A stretch of 64,000 bases of DNA from contig JAZLGF010000023.1 of assembly GCA_045616165.1 (NCBI GenBank), positions 5,997 through 69,996 on the forward strand. Reading direction: 5' to 3'. Below, in pieces: positions 16,957 through 26,143 of this stretch. Every line of letters starts with the position of its first letter. Position 1 is the stretch's first letter. The translations under genes and the position numbers were made by a program. The notes below the pieces were generated by a model, which ran no database searches, was not told the DNA's origin, and saw only the letters and a list, made by a program, of their open reading frames with translations. Source of the stretch: RGIG5612 sp045616165. Lineage in GTDB: Bacteria; Bacillota; Clostridia; Lachnospirales; Lachnospiraceae.

Positions 16957-18681
16957 TTACATTCTTTCCGGAGCTTCAAATCCAAGTAAGTCTATGCTTT
17001 GCTCTAGAACTTTTTTTGTTAAATCTAATAAGCTTAAATAACTTTGTTTTTTTATTTCATCAGGCTCGGATAATATTTTTACGCCATGATAAAATCCGTT
17101 AAAAGCGTTTGCCAAATCATAAATATATGCACAAAGTTTATGTGGTGCTAATTCATTATATACATTTTCAATTACATCATTAAACTTAGCAAGTTCAAGC
17201 ATCAAAGCTTTTTCGCTTGGTTCACCTGTGAATAAAATTTTTCCATTTGGCTTTTCGTTTGCTTTATTTAAGATAGATTTAATTCTTACTATTGTATAAA
17301 GGATGTATGGTCCTGTGTTTCCTTCAAATTCAATAAATCTGCTTATATCGAAAATATAATCTTTTGTCGCCTGGTTAGAAAGATCGCCATACTTAAGAGC
17401 TGCAAGAGCAATTATCTTTGATGTGTTTCTTGCTTCTTCTTCGCTAATTTCCGGATTATCTTTCATCTTTTCAAATACAGCTTCATTAACTTCATTAATT
17501 AAAGACTCAAGTCTCATAACTCCGCCTGAACGCGTCTTATATGGTTGACCATCTTTTCCGTTCATTGTTCCAAAGCCTAAATGGAAAAGATCCATTTCTT
17601 GATGAACAATATCTGTTTTTTTAGAAACTCTAAATACTTGTTCTAAGTGGAGTGCCTGACGTTTATCTACAACATAAATAATGTAATCAGGTTTATAAAG
17701 CTTTTCTCTTTCAACTAAGGTTGCAAGGTCTGTTGTTGCATAAAGACTAGAACCGTCCGACTTAACAATAATGCATGGAGGTAATTCTTTTTTATCATCA
17801 TCTCTTGTTACATCAATTACCCATGCGCCGCAGCTTTCATAAGCAAATCCTTTATCTTTTAACATTGATATCATGTCAGGGATATATTTTTGAACATCGC
17901 TTTCTCCCTTCCATAATTCAAAATTAACATTTAAGTTATCATAATTTTTCTTCAAATCTTCTTTTGAAATTTCTAAAATTCTTTCCCAGATTTTATGATA
18001 CTGTGGATTTCCGTTTTGAAGTTCTCCGGTAATTTCATGAGCTTTTTTAGCAAATTCTTCGCTATATGTTTCGGATTCAGGTTTACATTTTTTGCTTGCT
18101 GTTGGATATATTTCTTCAAGGTCTGAAACATTAAAATCCATACCTAATCCACGTTCATTAATTTCAGCAATAACCTGACCCATTTGCAAGCCCCAATCTC
18201 CTAGGTGAACATCGCCGATAGCTTTATTTCCCATGTAATTACATATACGCTTTATACTCTCACCTATTATTGCCGAACGAAGATGGCCTATATGTAATGG
18301 TTTAGCTACATTCGCTCCACCGTAATCAACCATAATATCTAATGGTTTTTTAACTTCTTCTAATCCAAACTTTTTAGAAGCATTCATGTCATTAATATAG
18401 TTTGATATGAAATCAGATGAAACTCTTAAATTTATAAAACCTGGATTTACTGCGCTAACTTCCTTAAATGCAGCGTTGCTTTGTAAAATAGTTACTACAT
18501 TATTTGCTATCTCAATTGGTGCTTTATGCTCTAACTTCGCAAGCACCATAGCTCCGTTACATTGATATTCGCAAAGGTCTGGTCTATTAGAAATACTAGC
18601 TACAATTTTTTCGTTACTGTACCCAGCTTCCTCAAAGGCTTTCTTTAATTCATCTGTTATTAATTCTAAAAACTTTTTCAT
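16957..18681 (-). CDS. argS: arginyl-tRNA synthetase
   Basis: A 574-residue class I synthetase. HIGH lies at 130-133 (PLHIGHLRSAIIGESI), preceded by YGGANVAKP. The N-terminal additional domain and the C-terminal DALR anticodon-binding domain are both present. It charges tRNA-Arg and needs the tRNA for amino-acid activation. A KTRSGGV segment stands where KMSKS occurs in relatives. It lies 12 bp downstream of the UDP-sugar pyrophosphorylase gene and 1 bp before lepA. Confidence 0.96.
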   Translation of the reverse strand: MKKFLELITDELKKAFEEAGYSNEKIVASISNRPDLCEYQCNGAMVLAKLEHKAPIEIANNVVTILQSNAAFKEVSAVNPGFINLRVSSDFISNYINDMNASKKFGLEEVKKPLDIMVDYGGANVAKPLHIGHLRSAIIGESIKRICNYMGNKAIGDVHLGDWGLQMGQVIAEINERGLGMDFNVSDLEEIYPTASKKCKPESETYSEEFAKKAHEITGELQNGNPQYHKIWERILEISKEDLKKNYDNLNVNFELWKGESDVQKYIPDMISMLKDKGFAYESCGAWVIDVTRDDDKKELPPCIIVKSDGSSLYATTDLATLVEREKLYKPDYIIYVVDKRQALHLEQVFRVSKKTDIVHQEMDLFHLGFGTMNGKDGQPYKTRSGGVMRLESLINEVNEAVFEKMKDNPEISEEEARNTSKIIALAALKYGDLSNQATKDYIFDISRFIEFEGNTGPYILYTIVRIKSILNKANEKPNGKILFTGEPSEKALMLELAKFNDVIENVYNELAPHKLCAYIYDLANAFNGFYHGVKILSEPDEIKKQSYLSLLDLTKKVLEQSIDLLGFEAPERM

Positions 18682-18693
18682 ACTTAACCTACT

Positions 18694-19911
18694 TTATAAT
18701 TCTATACCATTTTCTTTAAGCATTTCTCTTGCTGTATCAAGTGAATCTACTCCATGCATATTTTTAATTGGGGCAAATTCTTTTTTACGTTCTACTTCAT
18801 ATACTAAGCATCCCGACATCATCTCAATCATATCAAGAACAAGGGTTTCATATTTATGTCCATTTGGCTGTTCTGGCTTAATATGATTTCCGTTTTCATC
18901 TATATGAGGTATTTTCTTTTCAACTATATGAAGTGGTAATTTTTTCTCAACTATTTCTTCTAATGCATCTACTTTGAAAAGATAATTTAAAATAACTCCA
19001 TAATTATAAAGGAGTACTCCGTTTTCATCTTTTGCATTCATCATTTCCGGTGTTAAATCGTAGTATTCAACAATTGATGGTTTTCCATCTCTATAACACA
19101 TAACTCCAACTTTTTCTTCTGGTGACGCTTTTGCTATTACTTTAGCACCAATTGGATTATCAGACTTTATTGTTGCTCCTATAAATGTTGGGTCTGCCAT
19201 TTTTTGAAGTACATTATCAACAGCAAAAATATTTATCCACTCTACGCCTTGCCCCTTAATTTCATCAAGAAGGCCCGCTTTTTTCAGCGAATAGAACCAT
19301 CCACCATTTCCATTTGGAGAAAGTGATATATGATCTTTTTCTTCAAGATAAATTTTTCCATCAAAGTCAGTAGATGGTGCCATTTCCTGAACAAAGAACT
19401 TTACACAATCTTTGTTATATCCAAAATAGTTTTTCTCTTCAAATATTTTTATTGTTGCCTCATTATTTTTATCGCTTGTCATAACAAGAAGTGGTATCCA
19501 TTTATCAGCTTTTTTAACAACATCTAAAAGATTATTAATAAGGCATTCAAAAATATATAAATCTTTGTTTATACCGATATTAAAAGCGCCCTTAGGTCCA
19601 TCTATCCCAAGTCGGGTTCCCTGGCCACCTGCTAAAAGAACTGCTGCAACTTTATTTTCTTTAATTGCTTTAATTCCTACATCTGTTAATTCTACGCAAT
19701 CTTTTTCAATATCTTTAAGAGTCATAGCCGCCATAGGTGTTATATCACCGGCTGCGCCGTCACAGCCTTCTGAATTGATTAACTCAAAATCTATGTTATT
19801 TATTTCTTGTAAAAGATTTTTCTTTTGGCTTTCATCTAACTCATCATAAAATCTAAGCAACTGCATCTGGTCATATTCTTCTAGTTTTTTTTGTATTGTT
19901 GTTAAATCCAT
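18694..19911 (-). CDS. UDP-sugar pyrophosphorylase (AGX1/UDPGP family)
   Basis: A 405-residue nucleotidyltransferase with the UDPGP-family signature LAGGQGTRLG at 93-102 followed by GPKGAFNIG. Family members make UDP-GlcNAc or UDP-glucose from UTP and the sugar 1-phosphate. The sequence is closer to the eukaryotic-like AGX1/UAP1 group than to bacterial GlmU or GalU, so UDP-N-acetylhexosamine is the more likely product. GGAGAAC precedes the ATG. It is in an operon-like run with argS and the carbonic-anhydrase-like gene. Confidence 0.85.
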   Translation of the reverse strand: MDLTTIQKKLEEYDQMQLLRFYDELDESQKKNLLQEINNIDFELINSEGCDGAAGDITPMAAMTLKDIEKDCVELTDVGIKAIKENKVAAVLLAGGQGTRLGIDGPKGAFNIGINKDLYIFECLINNLLDVVKKADKWIPLLVMTSDKNNEATIKIFEEKNYFGYNKDCVKFFVQEMAPSTDFDGKIYLEEKDHISLSPNGNGGWFYSLKKAGLLDEIKGQGVEWINIFAVDNVLQKMADPTFIGATIKSDNPIGAKVIAKASPEEKVGVMCYRDGKPSIVEYYDLTPEMMNAKDENGVLLYNYGVILNYLFKVDALEEIVEKKLPLHIVEKKIPHIDENGNHIKPEQPNGHKYETLVLDMIEMMSGCLVYEVERKKEFAPIKNMHGVDSLDTAREMLKENGIEL

Positions 19912-19923
19912 AATGTTCTCCTA

Positions 19924-20418
19924 TTATTTTCCTGAGTATATATGTCCACGCTCAATATAAGTTTCTGCATTAATCATGCTTTCTTTTAATAATTCTTCTG
20001 AAACTTCTTTAACTACTTTTGCAGGTGAACCCATAATTAAAGAATTATCCGGAAATTCTTTGCGCTCTGTAAGAAGTGAACCCGCTCCAATTACGCAGTT
20101 CTTTCCAACTTTAACGTGGTTCATAATAATGCTGCCCATTCCAACAAGTGTATTATCACCAATTTCGCATCCATGAATAATACAGTTATGTCCAATAGAA
20201 ACATTTTCTCCGATTTCGACTCTTTCATGTACTACACTATTGTCTTGAATATTAGAATTTTTTCCTAAATGAACAAGACCATGATCAGCTCTAACAACCG
20301 CTCCGAACCAAACGGTAGAACCTTCTTCGAGTTTTACATCACCAATAAGCGTTGCGTTTTCGGCAACATAAAGAGCCTTGCTTATATCTGGCTCTTTATC
20401 CTTAAATTTAACTATCAA
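19924..20418 (-). CDS. gamma-carbonic anhydrase family protein
   Basis: A 164-residue left-handed beta-helix protein built of hexapeptide repeats. His64, His77 and His82 (SVVHERV, SIGHNCIIHG) match the three zinc/iron ligands of gamma-class carbonic anhydrases. Many relatives (YrdA/PaaY) have weak or no anhydrase activity, so function is uncertain. The start is TTG at 20418: AAGGAG lies eight bases upstream and MIVKF gives the usual N-terminus. It is 12 bp upstream of the pyrophosphorylase gene. Confidence 0.85.
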   Translation of the reverse strand: MIVKFKDKEPDISKALYVAENATLIGDVKLEEGSTVWFGAVVRADHGLVHLGKNSNIQDNSVVHERVEIGENVSIGHNCIIHGCEIGDNTLVGMGSIIMNHVKVGKNCVIGAGSLLTERKEFPDNSLIMGSPAKVVKEVSEELLKESMINAETYIERGHIYSGK

Positions 20419-20501
20419 TTCTTTTTCTCCTTGTACATGAAGTCAATTAATAATTTTATCATAAATATCAATATAATCCTATATTTTAATGATAGTTATA
20501 G

Positions 20502-21734
20502 TTAAAACGCAAAGTTTCCATTAACAAATACTGGTATTTCTTTTCCATCTTGTGTTGTACCAATTATTGAAAGATCTGCTGTTCCTACCATGAAATCTTC
20601 ATGAGTCATAGAATAGTTAACTCCAAGTGTTTTAAGCTCATCTTCGCTCATATTTTCTGCGCCTTTTATGCATGGATATGCTTCTCCAAAAGCGAGATGG
20701 CACGAAGCATTCTCATCAAATAACGTATTTAGGAATAAAATATTTGAATTAGATATAGGTGAATCATATGGTACAAGCGCAACTTCTCCAAAGTATGATG
20801 CACCCTCATCTATGCTGATTGCGTCTTTTAATACATCTTCGCCCTGCTTTGCATGAGCCTCTATAATTTTTCCATCTTTAACTATAAAATAAAAGTCTTT
20901 AATTATATTTCCTGATATGCAAAGTGGTTTTGATGCAACTATTTTTCCATTCAAACTATCTTTTAGAGGAAGTGTAAATACCTCTTCTGTTGGAATATTA
21001 GCTGAAAAAGGTATTCCCTTAGTTGAATTTTCTTCTCCTCCTGCCCAGTAGTGATTTTGGGGAAGTTCGACTGTAAAATCAGTGCCTAAACCATTTTGGT
21101 AATGAAGTGATTTAAAATTATATTCATTAAGTATATCAACATGTTTCTTAATTGTTTTTGAGTGTTCCTCCCACTTCTTTATAGTGTCCTCTTCTTCTAC
21201 TCTTGCAAATTTTAGTATTTCTTCCCACATTTTTTCTTCAGCTTCTTCATCACTTAAATCCGGGAATACTGCCTTATTCCATGCTTTAATTGGAGCAGAA
21301 ACAACGCACCATTGAAATTCATTTCTAGTCATTTTCTTAAAATAATCTTCTGTTGCTTTTCCCTTTGCCATCTGATTTTTAGTTATTTTCTCAGAATCTA
21401 TACCTTTAAGGTTTTCAGGATCTTCTGCATAAATAGAAAGTCTTGCTGCTCCTTTTTCTACTAATGTATTAAGCATATCAACATCCCATTGGTGAACGCT
21501 CCCAACTGTTTCATCATCAGCATATGTGAAAAATTGTTTTGTGATTACATCATCTCTCCATGAAATAATTACTTCCTTTGCTCCATGTAAATAAGCTTGC
21601 TCGGAACACATTCTTGCAAACTCAGCACACTCTATAGGACTATTAATTAAAAGGGTTTGTCCTTTTTGAATATTAATTCCACACTTTATTGTTTCTTCTG
21701 CATAATTTCTTTTTAATTGTTCTAACTTTGTCAT
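20502..21734 (-). CDS. M29 family aminopeptidase
   Basis: A 410-residue metallo-aminopeptidase of the AmpS/AmpT (M29) family. The metal-site segments are visible in order: IPTEEVFTLP, GEVALVPYDSP, ENASCHLAFGEAYP and MTHEDFMVGT. These cytoplasmic enzymes remove N-terminal residues with broad specificity. AGGAAG precedes the ATG. The gene is divergent from the helicase gene; their promoters share about 160 bp. Confidence 0.93.
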   Translation of the reverse strand: MTKLEQLKRNYAEETIKCGINIQKGQTLLINSPIECAEFARMCSEQAYLHGAKEVIISWRDDVITKQFFTYADDETVGSVHQWDVDMLNTLVEKGAARLSIYAEDPENLKGIDSEKITKNQMAKGKATEDYFKKMTRNEFQWCVVSAPIKAWNKAVFPDLSDEEAEEKMWEEILKFARVEEEDTIKKWEEHSKTIKKHVDILNEYNFKSLHYQNGLGTDFTVELPQNHYWAGGEENSTKGIPFSANIPTEEVFTLPLKDSLNGKIVASKPLCISGNIIKDFYFIVKDGKIIEAHAKQGEDVLKDAISIDEGASYFGEVALVPYDSPISNSNILFLNTLFDENASCHLAFGEAYPCIKGAENMSEDELKTLGVNYSMTHEDFMVGTADLSIIGTTQDGKEIPVFVNGNFAF

Positions 21735-21801
21735 ATCTATACTTCCTTTTTGTTTTTTTCTTTAAATTATATATGATTATTCAATTTTTTTGCATTTTTT
21801 C

Positions 21802-21830
21802 TTGACTAAAAGTTATATTTATTTTATCTT
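21802..21830 (+). promoter_or_regulatory. promoter of the UvrD/PcrA-like helicase gene
   Basis: TTGACT (21802-21807), 17-bp spacer, TATCTT (21825-21830). A start near 21837 would exclude the upstream in-frame ATG at 21790 and supports translation from 21895. The leader folds into three short tandem hairpins (21837-21881). Confidence 0.6.
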
Positions 21831-21894
21831 TCACATAAGCATATTTGCTTTGGGTATTCACCCAAATCTGGCATTTCGCCAACTTATCAATTAT

Positions 21895-23763
21895 ATGGAA
21901 CTAAATGAATCTCAAAAAAAAGCTGTGAGTTTATTTAAAGGTCCTTGTCTTGTCCTTGCTGGACCAGGAAGCGGAAAGACTTTTGTAATAACAACACGCA
22001 TTAAAAATTTAATCGAATACTATCACGTGCCAGCAGAAAAAATTTTGGTGGCTACCTTTTCACGCGCCGCGGCAAACGAAATGAAAAGTCGTTTTATAAA
22101 TTTATGCGAACATGAATACGAATCTCTTCCAACTTTTGGCACATTTCACAGCATCTTTTTTATGATATTAAAAGCTTCATATAACTATGATTCAAAAAGT
22201 ATAATAAACGATAACAAAAAATACGATTTGATTCGAAGTGAAGTTGAACGCTTAAATATTTTTTATGAAAACGAATCCGATTTTTTTCAAACGCTAATAA
22301 ACGAAATAAGTCAGGTGAAAAATAATTTTGAAAAAGTTTCTTCTTTCAATCCATCTTTTGTTTCCAAAGATGATTTTATTGCTATTTACAATTTTTATGA
22401 AAATGCATTAAAGGCGCTTGGCTTAATTGATTATGATGATATGCTAAATATGTGCTTCCAACTTCTTAACAATAATCCTAAAATTTTACACTATTGGCAA
22501 AATCATTTTTCTTTTGTATTAATTGATGAATTTCAAGACATTAACCCTATTCAATATGAAATTATGAAAATGCTTGCTGCTCCACATAATAATATTTTTG
22601 TTGTGGGTGATGATGATCAAAGCATCTACGGTTTTCGTGGTGCTTCCCCACTAATCATGAAACAATTTGCTAAAGACTTTTCTTCTCTGAAATATGTTCA
22701 GCTTAATACTAATTATAGAAGTTCTAAAAATATTACTGATTTTGCTTTGCAAGTTATAAGCGAAAATCCATCTCGTTTTAATAAAACAATAACGAATATT
22801 AATTCTGATGTAAATGCATCTTTACAAATTAATAAATATGAAAATCAAAAAATAGAATATCAACATATTGCTGATGATATAAATGTTTTAATATCCAGGG
22901 GCACTTCCCCTTCAGAAATTGCCATATTAATTCGGAGTTTTCATGACATGTCTTTACTTACTTCTATCATGAATAAAAATAATATCCCTTGTATTTCTAA
23001 AAATAAATCAACTAATATATTTAATTCTTTTATTGCATCTGATATCATTTCATATCTTAAAATTGCTTTCGCCTTATCTAATAAATATCCTGCTTCTAAA
23101 ATCAAATTAAATGATTTTGTTTCTATAATGAATAAGCCTTCAAGATATATCTCTCGAAATGCTGTTTGTGAAATTACTACGAATAATCCTTTTAATATTT
23201 CGACTTTCTTTTCAAAACTTAAGTCTTATTATTTTGGCAATTCATATTTACAAAAAAATATTAATAAGTTAGAAAAAGATTTATACAATCTAGGAAATCT
23301 TCCATTATATGCAGCAGTTTCGTACTTAACTAATGCCATAAAATACAAGGATTTTTTAAAAGAAATTGCAACTAAAAATTGCAAAGATTTTCATGAATAT
23401 CTTGTGACATTGGAAAAAATTAAAAATAGTTGTGTGAATTTTTATGATATAAACGAATGGCTTGAATATATTTCTAATTACAATAATCGTCTTAGTGTTT
23501 CTTCTGATAAGTCATCATGCATTAATATTCTTACGATGCATGCATCTAAAGGTCTCGAATTTGAAACTGTTTTTATTCCTGATGTAAATGAAAGTATCCT
23601 TCCGCATATAAAATGCACGGCTAAAAATCAAATTGAAGAAGAACGCCGTCTTTTATATGTCGCAATCACGCGCGCTAAATCAAACCTCTATCTTAGTTAT
23701 GTCGAAAATATCCGCTCGAAAAAAGCTAACCCCTCTCGTTTTATAGAACATCTATTAAAGTAG
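21895..23763 (+). CDS. UvrD/PcrA-type superfamily 1 DNA helicase
   Basis: A 622-residue 3'-5' helicase counted from the ATG at 21895, where the conserved N-terminus MELNESQKKAV begins. An earlier in-frame ATG at 21790 adds 35 residues that look noncoding and lie upstream of the promoter. Walker A AGPGSGKT is at 22-29; LIDEFQDINPIQYEI (motif II), VVGDDDQSIYGFRG (motif III), LTMHASKGLEFETVFIP (motif V) and VAITRAK (motif VI) follow. It is slightly short, lacking the usual PcrA C-terminal tail. There is no clear Shine-Dalgarno site. The stop overlaps the convergent feoB stop by 9 bp. Confidence 0.92.
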   Translation: MELNESQKKAVSLFKGPCLVLAGPGSGKTFVITTRIKNLIEYYHVPAEKILVATFSRAAANEMKSRFINLCEHEYESLPTFGTFHSIFFMILKASYNYDSKSIINDNKKYDLIRSEVERLNIFYENESDFFQTLINEISQVKNNFEKVSSFNPSFVSKDDFIAIYNFYENALKALGLIDYDDMLNMCFQLLNNNPKILHYWQNHFSFVLIDEFQDINPIQYEIMKMLAAPHNNIFVVGDDDQSIYGFRGASPLIMKQFAKDFSSLKYVQLNTNYRSSKNITDFALQVISENPSRFNKTITNINSDVNASLQINKYENQKIEYQHIADDINVLISRGTSPSEIAILIRSFHDMSLLTSIMNKNNIPCISKNKSTNIFNSFIASDIISYLKIAFALSNKYPASKIKLNDFVSIMNKPSRYISRNAVCEITTNNPFNISTFFSKLKSYYFGNSYLQKNINKLEKDLYNLGNLPLYAAVSYLTNAIKYKDFLKEIATKNCKDFHEYLVTLEKIKNSCVNFYDINEWLEYISNYNNRLSVSSDKSSCINILTMHASKGLEFETVFIPDVNESILPHIKCTAKNQIEEERRLLYVAITRAKSNLYLSYVENIRSKKANPSRFIEHLLK

Positions 23764-26130
23764 TAGGCCGATGAGGGTAACTATGCCTGCGCAGATATAT
23801 GCTAAAACGCACATCCCTACAGCAATTCCAGCCGACCATTTAACTCCTAATTCTCTTCTAATAGATGCGATTGTAGCAACACACGGCGTATAGATAAGAC
23901 AGAATACTAAGAGCGAAAAAGCAGCTACTTTAGTTATGCTTGCTACAAAAGCGCCTACGCTCCCATAAAGAATTGCAAATGTGGATACAACGCTTTCTTT
24001 TGCAAGAATTCCCGTTACAAGGCCAGTTACTATTCTCCAATCGCCAAGACCTAATGGTTTAAATATAGGTGCTATTATTCCCGCAACACTAGCTAAAATA
24101 CTTTGGCTAGTATCGCTAACAAGTTGGAGACTGAAATTAAAGCTTTCAAGGAACCAAATTATAATCGTTGCTACTAAAATTACTGTAAAAGCTTTCTTTA
24201 AGAAATCTTTTGTTTTATCCCAAAGCAACTGTAAAACGTTTTTAGCACTAGGAAGTCTATAGTTTGGAAGTTCCATAATAAATGGAACCGCTTCTCCCTT
24301 AAAAGCTGTATTCTTAGAAATTATCGCAACAATTATTCCAACAAAAATTCCTATTACATACATAGCTATCATAACAAGCCATGCACAGTCCGGGAAGAAT
24401 GCCGCTGAAAGAAAAGCGTAAATCGGAAGTTTTGCCGAACAGCTCATAAATGGCGTTAAAAGCATCGTCATTTTTCTATCACGTTCAGATGAAAGTGTTC
24501 TTGTTGCCATAACAGAAGGTACTGAGCAGCCAAAGCCTATAAGCATTGGAACAATACTTTTTCCCGATAAACCAATCTTTCTTAAAAGTTTATCCATTAC
24601 AAAAGCTACTCTCGCCATATATCCACTATCTTCTAGCAATGACAAGAACAAGAACAATATAACAATAATCGGTACGAAACTAACAACACTTCCTACGCCT
24701 GCAAAAATTCCATCTATAATAAGCGAATGGATTACTTCGTTCATGTTTATTGCAGTAAAAGCACTATCTACAACTTTTGTTAATGCATCAATTCCCATTT
24801 GTAATAAGTTTTGGAAAAATGCTCCAAATACATTAAATGTTAAGAAAAATACTAATCCCATTATTACTATGAAAATAGGAATTGCGCTCCATTTACCCGT
24901 AAGTATTTTATCTAAATCAGAACTTCTTTTATGTTCTTTACTTTCTCTTGGTTTAACTACGCACTCTTTACAAAGTTTTTGAATAAAATCAAAACGCATA
25001 TCTGCGATTGCAGCTGCTCTATCTAAACCTCTTTCTTCTTCCATTTGAACAATGATATGCTCAATTGTTTCTTTCTCGTTTTGTGTAAGATTAAGTGCGT
25101 CACTAACAAGACTATCTCCTTCTATAAGTTTACATGCCGCAAATCTAAGTGGAAGTTTTGCGCAGCTTGCATGATCTTCTATAAAGTGCATTATCGAGTG
25201 AATACAACGATGGACTGCGGCTCCTTTACCGTCTTCAGCACAAAAATCCGTACGTCCAGGTTTTTCTTGATTACTAGCAACATGGATAGCATGGTGAACG
25301 AGTTCGTGTATACCTTCATCTTTTGCAGCAGAAATAAATACAACTGGAATTCCTAGCATATTTTCCATTTTGTTGACATCTATAATTCCACCATTTGATC
25401 TAATCTCGTCCATCATATTTAGCGCTAAAACGATTGGAACTTCTAGCTCCATAAGTTGCATAGTAAGATATAAATTTCTCTCTATATTTGTTGCATCAAC
25501 AATATTAATAATTCCTTTCGGATTATCATTTAATATAAATTGTCTTGAAACAATTTCTTCTTCTGAATATGGTGACAAAGAATATATTCCTGGAAGGTCT
25601 GTTACTAATGTATTTGGATGTTCTTTTATTTCACCACTTTTTTTATCAACTGTAACGCCTGGGAAGTTTCCAACATGTTGATTTGAACCTGTAAGCTGAT
25701 TAAAAAGTGTTGTCTTTCCGCAGTTTTGATTTCCTGCTAATGCAAAAGTAAGAAGCGTTCCTTTTGGAAGTGGCTCACCGTCTGTTTTTGCATGGTACTT
25801 TCCACCTTCGCCTAAACCTGGGTGAGACGTTTCTTTTACAAGTTCTCCTTCTTTTCTATGCGAGTGTGCATGATACTGTTCATGTTCCTCATCCTTTGAA
25901 AAATACGGATTTCCTATTTCTATTTTTTCTGCATCCGAAAGTCTTAAAGTTAATTCATATCCATGTATTCTAAATTCAACAGGATCTCCCATTGGAGCAT
26001 ACTTTACAAGTGTAATTTCTGCGCCCGGAATAACACCCATATCAAGGAAATGTTGTCTTAAAGAACCTTCTCCACCTACCGATGCAATTTTTGTACTTTG
26101 TCCAATTTCTAAATCTCTTAAAGTTTTCAT
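23755..26130 (-). CDS. feoB: FeoA-FeoB fusion, ferrous iron transporter
   Basis: A 791-residue fusion. Residues 1-75 are a FeoA (SH3-like) domain, followed by a histidine-rich linker (EEHEQYHAHSHRKEG). Then comes the FeoB G domain with GNQNCGKTT, the G2 region GNFPGVTVDKKSGE and DLPGIYSL, and the membrane part with two Gate motifs and about ten segments. FeoB imports Fe2+ across the cytoplasmic membrane, powered or gated by nucleotide hydrolysis. It starts 13 bp after cadA, so it is probably co-transcribed with arsR-cadA. AGGATAAC precedes the ATG. Confidence 0.96.
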   Translation of the reverse strand: MKTLRDLEIGQSTKIASVGGEGSLRQHFLDMGVIPGAEITLVKYAPMGDPVEFRIHGYELTLRLSDAEKIEIGNPYFSKDEEHEQYHAHSHRKEGELVKETSHPGLGEGGKYHAKTDGEPLPKGTLLTFALAGNQNCGKTTLFNQLTGSNQHVGNFPGVTVDKKSGEIKEHPNTLVTDLPGIYSLSPYSEEEIVSRQFILNDNPKGIINIVDATNIERNLYLTMQLMELEVPIVLALNMMDEIRSNGGIIDVNKMENMLGIPVVFISAAKDEGIHELVHHAIHVASNQEKPGRTDFCAEDGKGAAVHRCIHSIMHFIEDHASCAKLPLRFAACKLIEGDSLVSDALNLTQNEKETIEHIIVQMEEERGLDRAAAIADMRFDFIQKLCKECVVKPRESKEHKRSSDLDKILTGKWSAIPIFIVIMGLVFFLTFNVFGAFFQNLLQMGIDALTKVVDSAFTAINMNEVIHSLIIDGIFAGVGSVVSFVPIIVILFLFLSLLEDSGYMARVAFVMDKLLRKIGLSGKSIVPMLIGFGCSVPSVMATRTLSSERDRKMTMLLTPFMSCSAKLPIYAFLSAAFFPDCAWLVMIAMYVIGIFVGIIVAIISKNTAFKGEAVPFIMELPNYRLPSAKNVLQLLWDKTKDFLKKAFTVILVATIIIWFLESFNFSLQLVSDTSQSILASVAGIIAPIFKPLGLGDWRIVTGLVTGILAKESVVSTFAILYGSVGAFVASITKVAAFSLLVFCLIYTPCVATIASIRRELGVKWSAGIAVGMCVLAYICAGIVTLIGLLL

Positions 26131-26143
26131 TAGTTATCCTAAG

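Noticed and set aside
16956..16985. N-terminal extension of LepA
   Set aside because: The ATG at 16955 has a good ribosome binding site and matches the family N-terminus; the extension overlaps argS.
21790..21894. N-terminal 35-residue extension of the helicase
   Set aside because: It lies partly upstream of the predicted promoter start, has no ribosome binding site, and the conserved helicase N-terminus begins at 21895.
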